Part shown: positions 24,944-33,051 of the stretch, in pieces | How positions within the stretch are numbered: the stretch's first letter is position 1 | Layout of the letters: each line of letters starts with the position of its first letter | NCBI RefSeq assembly: GCF_036013935.1 | Contig: NZ_CP107902.1 | Coordinates: 3,071,001-3,135,000, forward strand | DNA: 64,000 nt | Direction: 5' to 3' | Source: Streptomyces sp. NBC_00461 | GTDB lineage: Bacteria > Actinomycetota > Actinomycetes > Streptomycetales > Streptomycetaceae | Program-made: the position numbers and the translations under genes | Notes under the pieces: model-generated | What the model saw: only the letters and a program-made list of their open reading frames with translations | Told to the model about the DNA's origin: nothing | Database searches by the model: none

Positions 24944-26366
24944 ACGCCTCTCCGCACGCGCGTTCCTGGCCCTGGTCGCGGACGAGTCGACCTTCACCGA
25001 ACTCCCGCACCCCACAAGGGACTCCGGGGCCAAGGAGGCCAAGCCCGACGGCCCCCTCGCCTGGCGCGGCTACGACGCCTCGCGCGCCCGTGCCGCCGAG
25101 CACACCGGCGAGCAGGAGTCCGTCGTGTGCGGCACCGCGACCGTCACGGGGACGCGGGCCGTGCTGCTCGCCTTCGAGTTCGGCTTCCTCGGCGGCTCGC
25201 TCGGCGAACGCACCGGCGACCGGCTGGAGTCGGCGTACGCCTACGCCCGCGCGCACCGTCTCCCCGTCGTCCCGCTGGTCGCCACCGGTGGCAGCCGTAT
25301 GCAGGAGGGCATGCTCGCGCTGACCCAACTCCAGCGCGTGGCCCGTCAGTCGGCGCTGACCCGGGAGGCGGGCCTCCCGCAGATCGCCGTCCTGCGGGAT
25401 CCCACGACAGGCGGCGGCTGGGCGACGCTGGGCGCGGGAGCCGACGTCGTCCTCGCCCTGCCGGGCGCGCAGGTCGGCTTCGCCGGCTCCCGGGTCCGCC
25501 CGCCGGACGCGGACCCGGCGGCGTACCGGGCGGAGGCGCAGGTGGCGGCGGGCGCGGCCGACGCGGTGGTACCTCTGGCGGACCTGCGGGTGGCGCTGGG
25601 CCGCTGGCTGCGGCTGCTGACGGGCGGGGCGGGATCCCTTCGGGCCCCCTCCGAGCCCGCGACCGCCCCCACCGCTCCCGGCCCCACCGCTCCCGTTGCG
25701 GCGGCTCCCGTTCCGGCCGCGCTCGGCGCCGGTGACCTCCCCGGCACCGGCTGGGCGGCGGTCCGGCGCGCCCGCTCGACCGAACGACCCCGCGCACAGG
25801 CCTACCTGGATGCCTACTTCACCCATCGTGTCCCCCTCAGCGGCGACCGCTGCGGCGGCACCGACCGCGGCATGCTCTGCGGTTTCGGCGAGCGGGACGG
25901 ACGTACCGTCGCCTACGCCGCCCAGGCCGGGACCGCGACCCGCCCCGCGGGCTACCGCACCGCCGCCCGGCTGATCCGCCTCGCGGACCGGCTCCGCATC
26001 CCGGTGCTGACCCTGGTGGACACCCCGGGCGCGGCCAACGACGCGGAGGCGGAGCGGCAGGGCGCGGGCGCGGCGATCGCGGAGCTGTTCGGCGCGGTGG
26101 CGGCGGCCCGTACGCCGGTCACCACGCTCGTCATCGGCGAAGGCGGGTCCGGGGGTGCGCTGGCGCTGGCCGCGCCGGACAACACCTGGGCCACCCCGGA
26201 CAGTTACTTCTCCGTCATCGCCCCGGAGCTCGCGGCCGCGATCCTCAAGCGGCCGGCCGACCAGGTGGAGGCGACGGCCGACCAACTCCGCATCCGGCCC
26301 CAGGACCTGGTGGAACTGGGGGTGATCCGCGGCGTTGTCGAACCCGCGGCCCGACCCCGGCCCTGA
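24936..26366 (+). CDS. Fused AccD-AccA-type carboxyltransferase
   Basis: 476 residues. The N-terminal half is AccD-like (GGSLGERTGDRLESA, VATGGSRMQEGMLALTQLQ) and the C-terminal half AccA-like (DTPGAANDAEAERQG, VIGEGGSGGALAL), joined by a Pro/Ala/Thr-rich linker at about residues 230-270. The zinc ribbon of bacterial AccD is missing. No biotin carboxylase or biotin carrier gene is next to it, so it either borrows those subunits or uses its oxyanion-hole folds for a different malonyl-CoA reaction. Coupled to matB, so a role in malonyl-CoA supply is likely. Confidence 0.8.
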   Translation: MTERLSARAFLALVADESTFTELPHPTRDSGAKEAKPDGPLAWRGYDASRARAAEHTGEQESVVCGTATVTGTRAVLLAFEFGFLGGSLGERTGDRLESAYAYARAHRLPVVPLVATGGSRMQEGMLALTQLQRVARQSALTREAGLPQIAVLRDPTTGGGWATLGAGADVVLALPGAQVGFAGSRVRPPDADPAAYRAEAQVAAGAADAVVPLADLRVALGRWLRLLTGGAGSLRAPSEPATAPTAPGPTAPVAAAPVPAALGAGDLPGTGWAAVRRARSTERPRAQAYLDAYFTHRVPLSGDRCGGTDRGMLCGFGERDGRTVAYAAQAGTATRPAGYRTAARLIRLADRLRIPVLTLVDTPGAANDAEAERQGAGAAIAELFGAVAAARTPVTTLVIGEGGSGGALALAAPDNTWATPDSYFSVIAPELAAAILKRPADQVEATADQLRIRPQDLVELGVIRGVVEPAARPRP

Positions 26367-26468
26367 CCTCGACCTTCCGTCAGTGGGGTCGCTCGCCCCC
26401 TTCTCCCCCAAGCCGCCCGATCCCTGCGAGCACCCTCGCACCTCGCCCCGGCCGCTCTTACCCGAGGC

Positions 26469-26484
26469 TTATATCATGACATAA
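26469..26484. promoter_or_regulatory. AT-rich palindrome upstream of mbl
   Basis: TTATATCATGACATAA is an inverted repeat with one mismatched pair, centred on TCATGA, in an otherwise GC-rich 254-bp gap. Its position 137 bp before the mbl start suits a regulator-binding site. Confidence 0.4.
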
Positions 26485-26620
26485 GTCACAAAACCCCCAT
26501 TCAGCCGCACCCCCACCCGGCCCCCCATAAAACGCGCTCCCCGCCCCACCTCCCGCACGATGCCTATAAGGCCCGCCACCCGGCGGCCACCACGGTCTGC
26601 GCTCTCGGGAGGACCCCCGC

Positions 26621-27658
26621 ATGACTGCCAGTCTGGAGCAGTTGCGCCGCTGCCATTTCGCCGTCGATCTGGGGGCGGCCCGGACCCGCGTCTACGTCAA
26701 GGGCGCCGGCCTCGTCGTCGACCAGCCGTCCGCCGCCGCCGTGAACACCCAAACCGGCGCTCTCATCGCCGTGGGCGAGTTCGCCGAGAAGATGAAGGGC
26801 CGCACCCCGGACTACATCCGCGTCATCCGCCCGGTGTCCGGCGGCACCGTCGTCGACATCGAGATGGCGCAGCGCATGCTCCGGCAGCTGCTCGGCGACA
26901 AGATGCGCCGCGCCCTGCGCCGCAAGCCCTTCCTGCGCGCCGCGGCCTGCGTCCCGCACGACGCCGACCCGCTGGCCCGGCGCGCGGCCGTCGAGACGCT
27001 CGTCGGGCTCGGCGCACGGCGCGTGGAGCTCGTGGACACGCTCATCGCGGCCGCCGTGGGGTGCGGACTGCCCGTGGAACAGCCCGAGGCCACCATGATC
27101 ATGGTCTGCGGGGCGGCCGCGACCCAGATCGCCGTGCTCTCCCTCGGATCCATCGTCACCGCCGAGCGCGTTCCCGTCGGCGGCGAGGCCGTGGACCACG
27201 CGATCGTCCAACACCTGCGCCACGAACACGAGTTGATGCTCCCCAGCCAGTCCGTACGACCCCTCCAGATCGCCCTGTCCGGCAACGGGATCACCTCCCA
27301 GGGCCCGGCGTCCACGGAGATCCACGGGCGGGACGTCGCCACCGGTCTCGCCCGCTGCGTGCGGGTCGACACCGCCGCGGTGCGCGACGCGATCGAGACG
27401 CCGCTGACCGCCGTGCTCGACGGCATCGGAAGGGTGCTGCGCGGCTGCCCGCCCGACCTGGTGGCCGACCTCGTCGACCGCGGGATCACGATGGTGGGCG
27501 GCAGCGCGCTGCTGCCGGGCCTCGACCAGATGCTGCGGCAGGCCACCAAGATGCCCGTGCACATCGCCGAACGGCCCGACGTGTGTGCCGTACAGGGCCT
27601 GGGCTACATGCTGGAGGGCAAGATCGAGCCACTGGTGCTCGACCCGATCTCCGGCTGA
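26621..27658 (+). CDS. mbl: MreB-like protein Mbl
   Basis: 345 residues, actin/MreB fold. Phosphate-binding segments are AVDLGAARTRVYVKG near the N-terminus and MVCGAAATQIAVLSLG in the centre, and MVGGSALLPGLDQMLRQATKMPVHIAERPD is the adenosine loop. Compared with MreB the phosphate loops are less canonical (ARTR for NT), as in Streptomyces Mbl, which helps assemble the spore wall rather than the growing hypha. Gene order downstream of matB and the carboxyltransferase supports Mbl. Confidence 0.85.
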   Translation: MTASLEQLRRCHFAVDLGAARTRVYVKGAGLVVDQPSAAAVNTQTGALIAVGEFAEKMKGRTPDYIRVIRPVSGGTVVDIEMAQRMLRQLLGDKMRRALRRKPFLRAAACVPHDADPLARRAAVETLVGLGARRVELVDTLIAAAVGCGLPVEQPEATMIMVCGAAATQIAVLSLGSIVTAERVPVGGEAVDHAIVQHLRHEHELMLPSQSVRPLQIALSGNGITSQGPASTEIHGRDVATGLARCVRVDTAAVRDAIETPLTAVLDGIGRVLRGCPPDLVADLVDRGITMVGGSALLPGLDQMLRQATKMPVHIAERPDVCAVQGLGYMLEGKIEPLVLDPISG

Positions 27659-27805
27659 GCCCTCCCTGGCTCCCGGAGCACCGCGGGCACCCCGGGCAGG
27701 CCGGGCTCACGGACGGGACGCCGAGCGGGCCCAGCCGGGTCCGTCACGAGCGGTTCGGCAGCCTCCGCCTCCCCGTCCACGAGGACCGCGACGCGCTCGC
27801 CGTGG

Positions 27806-28753
27806 TCAATGGGCGAACCAGCAGCGGACGGTCGTGCCGCCGGGGCCCGTGTGCATCCGGACCAGGTCCGCGACCAGGTTGACCAGGAGGAGCCCGCGGC
27901 CACCGCGCTGTTCGCGGGCGGCGGGCCGGCGTCCGGCCAGCGGGTCGGCGAGGTGGCCCTTGTCCCGCACCTCGCACACCACGTACCCGTCCTCGGACCA
28001 CACCCCGAGCGTGCCCGAACCGCCGCCGTGCAGCACGCTGTTGGTGGCCAGTTCGGCGACGCTCAGCGCCAGGTCCTCGACCCGGGCCGATGACAGGCCG
28101 AGCCGTACGGCCTCGTCGACCGCGAGGTGCCGGGCCTCGCTGAGGGAGTCCGCGTCGAAGCGGTGGGGCACCACGTCCGGTACGGGCGGCAGCGGCTGGT
28201 TGTAGCGGGCCATGACGTCCGCGGGCGCGTACGCCCGGCTGTCCTCCTCCCGCCCCGAGCCGCCCCGGACGAAGGTGGGGTGGGTGGCGTACGCGTCGGC
28301 GATGACCTGCGGGTCCAGGCGCCGGGTGTCGTACGGGCACAGGATGGTCGCCGTACGGCCCCGGAAGGCCGCGTTGATCAGCGCCTCGTGCTGGACGCAG
28401 GCCGGGTACTCGGTGGGCGAGCGGCCGGCCCAGATCGGTTCGCCGATGATGCTGACCCGGCTGCCGAGCGGCTGGGCGTCGGCGAAGGCTCGCAGCACTC
28501 CGGGGATGATCCGGCCGGGGTTGCGTCCGGCCTTCCGCATGTCCAGGAACCGAACGGCGTCGGCCGCGGCTCCCAGCTCGTCCCGGATCAGCCGGAGGTT
28601 CGCCGTCGGCACGGCCACGGCGACGGGTTCGCCGGCCACGAGCGCGTCCCGCACGAAGGGGACGGTGCCCGCCAGGTACTCGTGCTCGTCGCCGTAGAGG
28701 AGGGCGGGGTGGATGAAGGGGTCGAGGGTGGCGAAGAGATCGGTCGCGCTCAT
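27806..28753 (-). CDS. MEDS-domain sensor with HATPase (anti-sigma-like) domain
   Basis: 315 residues. The N-terminal half is a MEDS (DcmR-type sensory) domain beginning HPALLYGDEHEYLAGTVPFV. The C-terminal half is a GHKL ATPase with DLALSVAELATNSVLHGG (N box) and RGGRGLLLVNLVADLV (G box), the RsbW/serine-kinase anti-sigma type. No phospho-acceptor His is present. Such proteins control alternative sigma factors through STAS partners. The neighbouring divergent gene is a broken STAS-ANTAR gene, its probable former partner. A GTG at 28762 is an alternative start. Confidence 0.78.
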   Translation of the reverse strand: MSATDLFATLDPFIHPALLYGDEHEYLAGTVPFVRDALVAGEPVAVAVPTANLRLIRDELGAAADAVRFLDMRKAGRNPGRIIPGVLRAFADAQPLGSRVSIIGEPIWAGRSPTEYPACVQHEALINAAFRGRTATILCPYDTRRLDPQVIADAYATHPTFVRGGSGREEDSRAYAPADVMARYNQPLPPVPDVVPHRFDADSLSEARHLAVDEAVRLGLSSARVEDLALSVAELATNSVLHGGGSGTLGVWSEDGYVVCEVRDKGHLADPLAGRRPAAREQRGGRGLLLVNLVADLVRMHTGPGGTTVRCWFAH

Positions 28754-28901
28754 GACCACCACCGTCTCGCCTGTCCCACTCGGATTCCTCGACAGCAGAC
28801 CGCGTACCCGCTTCGGGCGGCCGTCATTCGCCAGTCCGGTGCATTCCGGGGCACTCGGGGCAGGCGCAGGTCAGCGCCACCGGGGCCGTCGAGGCGCGGT
28901 C

Positions 28902-29377
28902 GTGATCACTGCGCCGCACACACCTCCCAAGGGGCTGAACACCCTGGTGATCGATGCCCGCGTGACGGCGGGCCGGGCCGTCCTCGCCCCGCGCGGCGAG
29001 TTCGTCCACGGGTCTGCGGATCTCCTGACCACCACGCCGGCGGACCCGCCGGGTGAGCGATGGCCTCACGGCCGGTCATCGACCAGGCGCGCGGCGTCCT
29101 GATGGCCACGCACGCCCGCACCTCGGACGAGGCGTGGACCATCCTGCGTCAGGCCTCGCAGCTCTCCGACACCGAGCTGCGCACGGTGGCCGCGGCGGTC
29201 ACGGCGGGCGCGAAGATCGACGGCCCCGCCCCGCCGGAGGAGCTGCGCCGGGCCCTGCGTACGGCGATCACGCACTGCCTGCGCCGATCTCCGCATGCCA
29301 TCAGTACGGCAGGATCCGGCCCGAGGGCGTCCTGCGGTCGATCGTGGTGTCGCGGGGCGTGGAGGGCCGGCGGTTGA
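28902..29377 (+). pseudogene. STAS-ANTAR regulator with internal deletion
   Basis: From the GTG at 28902 the frame encodes a STAS-like start (TLVIDARVTAGRAVLAPRGEFVHGSADLL), which runs out near 29050. An ANTAR RNA-binding domain (SRPVIDQARGVLMATHARTSDEAWTILR, with SQLSDTELRTVAAAVT) continues in another frame from 29060. The usual protein joins both through about 100 more residues, so the middle is deleted and the frame shifted. An ATG at 29060 with GGGTGAG upstream might still make a free ANTAR protein. Confidence 0.7.
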
Positions 29378-29552
29378 CGCGGACGCGGATCTGGCGGTTC
29401 ATGACGCCCTCCTCGGGCCGGGGCCTACTGGTTGACCTCCCCCAGCCTGGTCCGCGCGCCGCCCCGGCACATCGTGCCCATGGATGCACCCGCGCTGCCT
29501 CCGCAGCAGGAGCGGACCCGGTCTGCGCTACTCCCGGGGGAGGAGGGCACCC

Positions 29553-30698
29553 CTAGGCCCCCGGCCCGTCGGCCCCCGATCCCTGGCCCCAGGCGGGCTT
29601 GAACCAGTCCGGGTCGGCCCAGCGTCCGCGAACGGCCAGGTCCGGGCGGTAGCCGGGGTTCCGTTCCCTGCGCAGCCGTACGCTCGCGTGGAGCACCGCC
29701 GACGGAGGTACCGGGCGCGAGCGCCGGCCCGCGAGGATCCACAGGGGGCCGTTGTGGTGGATGGTGGCGTCGGCGAAGGACTCGGAGACCGCGGTCTCCT
29801 CGGCGTAGGCGCCCGGGCGGAAGTCCAGGTCGTCGCGGACGCCGTCGGTGATCCACTTGAGGCTGATCGTGGAGAGCAGCGGCGCGCCCGGGACGTGGTC
29901 GAAGGTCCCGCCGACGTCGCAGTGCACACCGGCGAACCACACCTCCTCCGCGGTGCTCCGGTCCGTGTCGGGCTCGGGGGCGCGCGGCCTGACCAGGAAC
30001 TCGCGGTACGGCCGCCGTTTCTCGTCGAGGGACACGGCGTGCCGGATGCGGGCGGCGTTGGGCAGCGAGTGGGTGTAGGGCCAGCGCAGGTCGCCCAGCC
30101 GGAGCAGGCCGGCCGCCTTCACGGTGTCCCAGACGCCCAGGTAGGCGACCGGGAGGGCGTGGTGCGAGACCTGCCGGGGGTCGTTGCGCTTCACCTGCGC
30201 CCACAGCGGCTCGTGCTCGGTGCGCCGGCAGAAGGCGTGCGAGAAGCGCGCGACCTCCTGCTCGCTCTCGTCGATGTCCTGGTTGAAGGCGTATTTGGCC
30301 ACGGCGTACGGCACGAGGTTCTCCGCACCCAGGCGCATCAGCCCCGGCTTGTTGAGCATCCCGACCAGCGCGCGGGCCGTGTAGGCGCCGCGGCTGAACC
30401 CGAAGACGTACACCGCGTCCCCTGGCTGCCAGTGCTGCATGAGGAAGGTGTACGCCTCGGCGAGGTTGGCTTTGAGGCCCGTACCGAAGGCGAGGCCGCC
30501 CAGCCGGGAGAGCCGCCGCCCCAGGGGGCCGCGCGCGGTGGCCGCCGACATGGTGCCGACCCCGGGGTCGTAGTAGAGCAGCTGGCTCGACGGATCGTCC
30601 GGCTCCAGCATCTCGTACAGCCGGACCACGTTCGTCGGGTTGCGGGCGCCCACCTGGTTGCCGGTTCCGTCCAGGCAGACGACGATCCTGCGCGGCAT
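29553..30698 (-). CDS. DUF2235 alpha/beta hydrolase
   Basis: 381 residues. The start IVVCLDGTGNQ, the nucleophile elbow VFGFSRGAYTARALVGML (GxSxG as GFSRG) and the late GVHCDVGGTF are the DUF2235 signature; members include Tle1-type phospholipase effectors and stand-alone hydrolases. No signal peptide is seen. It lies 13 bp downstream of the gene at 30712-31584 and is surely co-transcribed. Streptomyces lack type VI secretion, so the role is open: lipid or ester hydrolysis, possibly paired with the unknown partner. Confidence 0.8.
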   Translation of the reverse strand: MPRRIVVCLDGTGNQVGARNPTNVVRLYEMLEPDDPSSQLLYYDPGVGTMSAATARGPLGRRLSRLGGLAFGTGLKANLAEAYTFLMQHWQPGDAVYVFGFSRGAYTARALVGMLNKPGLMRLGAENLVPYAVAKYAFNQDIDESEQEVARFSHAFCRRTEHEPLWAQVKRNDPRQVSHHALPVAYLGVWDTVKAAGLLRLGDLRWPYTHSLPNAARIRHAVSLDEKRRPYREFLVRPRAPEPDTDRSTAEEVWFAGVHCDVGGTFDHVPGAPLLSTISLKWITDGVRDDLDFRPGAYAEETAVSESFADATIHHNGPLWILAGRRSRPVPPSAVLHASVRLRRERNPGYRPDLAVRGRWADPDWFKPAWGQGSGADGPGA

Positions 30699-30711
30699 GA
30701 CCGCTGCCCGC

Positions 30712-31584
30712 CTAACCGGTCCGGCGGGTGGCGCCGTGCCCGCCGCGGGCCCGCGGCCGGCCGGACGCGGAGCGCGCCCCGGGCGCTATCTGCTGGTGGA
30801 ACGCCTCCAGCGCCATGGGGCTGTCCGGCGGCAGTACGGCCATCTGACGGCGCCGTTGCGCCTTGGCCAGAGCGTCTCCCGCCGGTGTGCCGTGCCGGGC
30901 GTGGATGATGCGCAGATGTCCGTCGCCGGAACCGCGGGCGGCCACCGGCGCGACACCGGCGTGGGTGCCGTCGGGCAGGGTCACCCACAGGTTGAAGTCG
31001 TCGTACCGGATGTAGTCCGCGCCTTTGACGGGCCACGGGTAGTGGTGCTCGCCGGCGGCCTTGGGCAGGATCCCCTGGTGGTTGCCGGTGGTGAGCGGCA
31101 CGCACGCGTTGAACAGCGAGTCGGTCCAGGCCGCGACGCCCTTGGCGTCGGTGATGGGGGTCTCCAGCAGCTTCCGGGCCCGCTTGTAGCCGAGGGCGTC
31201 CAGGGCGGGAAGGGTGTCCGGGAAGGCGGCGACGAGGTCGGCGGCCTCCTGCCGCAGCCGGTCGACCTTCGCGGGGTCGGCGCAGAACTGCATGCTCCAC
31301 TCGATGCCCACCCGGGCCCGGTACATCCGCCAGCCACCGCTCGTCTTCACCCAGAGGCTGCCGCCGTGGTGCATCTCGTACGGACCCGGTCCGTACGGCA
31401 GCTCGGTCCTGCCCATCTCCCGGAGGATCTTGTGCGTGACGTCCTTCGCGGCGCGGAACTGCGCGGACTCGGCGCGGTCCGGATGCCTGACGAGCTGTAT
31501 CTCCCAGGGGTGGTCCTCCCGTTCGGTCTTGCCGAAGGTGAGGGCCGGAGGTTTCGTCGCCGTAGCGGCTCGGTCGTTGGCCAT
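30712..31584 (-). CDS. Uncharacterised partner of the DUF2235 hydrolase
   Basis: 290 residues, soluble, with an Arg/Gly-rich C-terminal tail. Notable segments are YEMHHGGSLWVKTSGGWRMYRARVGIEWSMQF and HQGILPKAAGEHHYPWPVKG, with conserved-looking His pairs. I do not firmly recognise the family (it may be one of the recently numbered Streptomyces DUFs). The ATG at 31584 has an excellent GAGGAGG site; a longer ORF to 31686 lacks support. First gene of a two-gene operon with the DUF2235 hydrolase, divergent from the XRE operon, so the palindromes at 31698-31728 could control both. Confidence 0.6.
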   Translation of the reverse strand: MANDRAATATKPPALTFGKTEREDHPWEIQLVRHPDRAESAQFRAAKDVTHKILREMGRTELPYGPGPYEMHHGGSLWVKTSGGWRMYRARVGIEWSMQFCADPAKVDRLRQEAADLVAAFPDTLPALDALGYKRARKLLETPITDAKGVAAWTDSLFNACVPLTTGNHQGILPKAAGEHHYPWPVKGADYIRYDDFNLWVTLPDGTHAGVAPVAARGSGDGHLRIIHARHGTPAGDALAKAQRRRQMAVLPPDSPMALEAFHQQIAPGARSASGRPRARGGHGATRRTG

Positions 31585-31697
31585 GGCCGGCCTCCTCTGT
31601 CGACCGCGGCCCCGGACGCCCGGCGCGTCACGGGCCCCGCTGTTCTCATCGTCCTCCCACGGCCCGGTTCTCGCTCTGCGTAACACCTGCCCCTTTC

Positions 31698-31728
31698 AAC
31701 GATCGTTCTTGGCCGATAAACGATCGTT
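31698..31728. promoter_or_regulatory. Twin palindromic operator before the XRE-peptidase operon
   Basis: Two exact copies of the palindrome AACGATCGTT (31698-31707 and 31719-31728) are spaced 21 bp centre to centre, two helical turns, and lie inside a wider inverted repeat (CTGCCCCT on the left, AGGGGCGG on the right). This is the expected form of a cooperative XRE-repressor site. Confidence 0.65.
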
Positions 31729-31822
31729 GACAGGGGCGGGCGATGGGCGAGCGGCGGGAGTTCCCCTAGGCTGCGAGCCGCACCACGCCACAGCTGTCGA
31801 CCACCCGCTCAGGGAGCACACG

Positions 31823-32449
31823 GTGGAGCCACCCACGCACCTCCCCGAGACTCTTCGGCGTCTCGACGTCCTCGCCGAACAGCAGGGCCTGACCCGGTCG
31901 GATCTGCTCGACCCACGGGAACTGGCGGCCGGTACGGCCCTGCCGGAGAGCACTGTGCGCACCCTGCTGAGGGGCGGCGCCGCCCCCGCCGACAAGGTCA
32001 ACGACCGGGTCCGCGCCCGCCTGAAGACCCTCGCGGACGCCCATCTGGCGCGTACCGGCGGCCGTATGTCGGATCTGGCCGCCGATATCCGTGCCCGGCT
32101 GGGCGTCTCCGACTACTGGGCGCGCCAGGTGTGCGCCGGCCAGAAGGTGCCCAGCATCGAATTCCTGCACGGGCTGGTGGAGTTCTTCGGCGTCGAGGGA
32201 GGCGAGGCGTTCTTCACCGCACCGGCCGCCGACGCCCTCGACCGCGTACTGCGGCCCGTCGCAGGGAAGTTGGAGGGGCCGGCCGAACAGCCTGATCCCG
32301 TACGCGCTCTGATGGATCGTTACGGTGTGCGGGCCACGGACCTGCGGCGGCACGGCGCGATGACGCCGGAGCAGCTGGACCGGCTCCTGGAGGGTGTCAT
32401 CAGGTCGGCGGTCCCCCAGGCGGCCGGGGAAGGGGACGGTCCGCGATGA
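31823..32449 (+). CDS. XRE-family transcriptional regulator
   Basis: 208 residues. A first helical region has LAAGTALPESTVRTLLRG, and a second helix-turn-helix lies in RARLGVSDYWARQVCAGQKVPSIEFLHGLVEFFGV (about residues 88-125). The C-terminus is helical. Start GTG at 31823 with GGGAG. The stop overlaps the ATG of the HExxH peptidase gene (ATGA), the layout of ImmR/ImmA-type pairs in which the peptidase cleaves the repressor. The twin palindromes upstream are its likely operator, implying self-repression. Confidence 0.75.
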   Translation: MEPPTHLPETLRRLDVLAEQQGLTRSDLLDPRELAAGTALPESTVRTLLRGGAAPADKVNDRVRARLKTLADAHLARTGGRMSDLAADIRARLGVSDYWARQVCAGQKVPSIEFLHGLVEFFGVEGGEAFFTAPAADALDRVLRPVAGKLEGPAEQPDPVRALMDRYGVRATDLRRHGAMTPEQLDRLLEGVIRSAVPQAAGEGDGPR

Positions 32450-33051
32450 CCACCAAGGCGATGAAGTCGCTGCTCGCCGCCCTGGGCCGGGAGGCGTCGC
32501 GCTCGCTGCGGCGGCCGGCCGAACCCCGGGCCGTGATGGAGGAGTTCTGCCGGGCGATGAGCGTCCGCGTCGAGCGGCCGATCCAGTTGCTGTTCCGGGC
32601 GTTCCCGCCGGAGATCCCGGTGTCGGGCATGCGCCTGGACTGCGGCGACCGGTCCATCATCGTGGTGGAGGAGGGCACCGTCCCTGAGGCCCAACTGGTC
32701 ATCCTGGGCCATGAGTTGTGGCACGAGGAGCAGGGCTCCTGCGGCCACCACGCGGTGGGCGCCACGGTGGCCCGTGCCCTCACGGGCGACCGGACGCCCG
32801 AGGCGCTGCTGCGGGCCGCGCGGCAGGTCCTCGCCTCCGAGGAGGTCCCCCGCGAGGTGTGCCACACGGTGGCGGCCCGGTCCGCCTGCGACGACGACCA
32901 CGAGGTGGACGCGGAGACGTTCGGCCTGCTGTTCGCCCGCGAGGTGCGCACCTGGATGAAGGGCCGTTACGCCCGGGGTCCGGTCTCGCCGGCCACGGTC
33001 GAGGGCCGTATCAACCTGTCGCTCGGCAACCGCGGCGGACGCCTCCTGTGA
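32446..33051 (+). CDS. ImmA/IrrE-like HExxH peptidase
   Basis: 201 residues. HELWH at residues 89-93, followed by a second histidine cluster (GSCGHHAVGA) and HEVDAETFGLLFAREV, where a third metal ligand is likely. It is paralogous to the gene at 2830: both share the order QLVILGHELWH, a 'PxEIxVxGxxxxxxD' strand before it and a basic N-terminus. By analogy with ImmA and IrrE it may cut the XRE protein encoded just upstream. Overlaps both neighbours (ATGA at 32446, TGATG at 33049). Confidence 0.72.
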   Translation: MTTKAMKSLLAALGREASRSLRRPAEPRAVMEEFCRAMSVRVERPIQLLFRAFPPEIPVSGMRLDCGDRSIIVVEEGTVPEAQLVILGHELWHEEQGSCGHHAVGATVARALTGDRTPEALLRAARQVLASEEVPREVCHTVAARSACDDDHEVDAETFGLLFAREVRTWMKGRYARGPVSPATVEGRINLSLGNRGGRLL

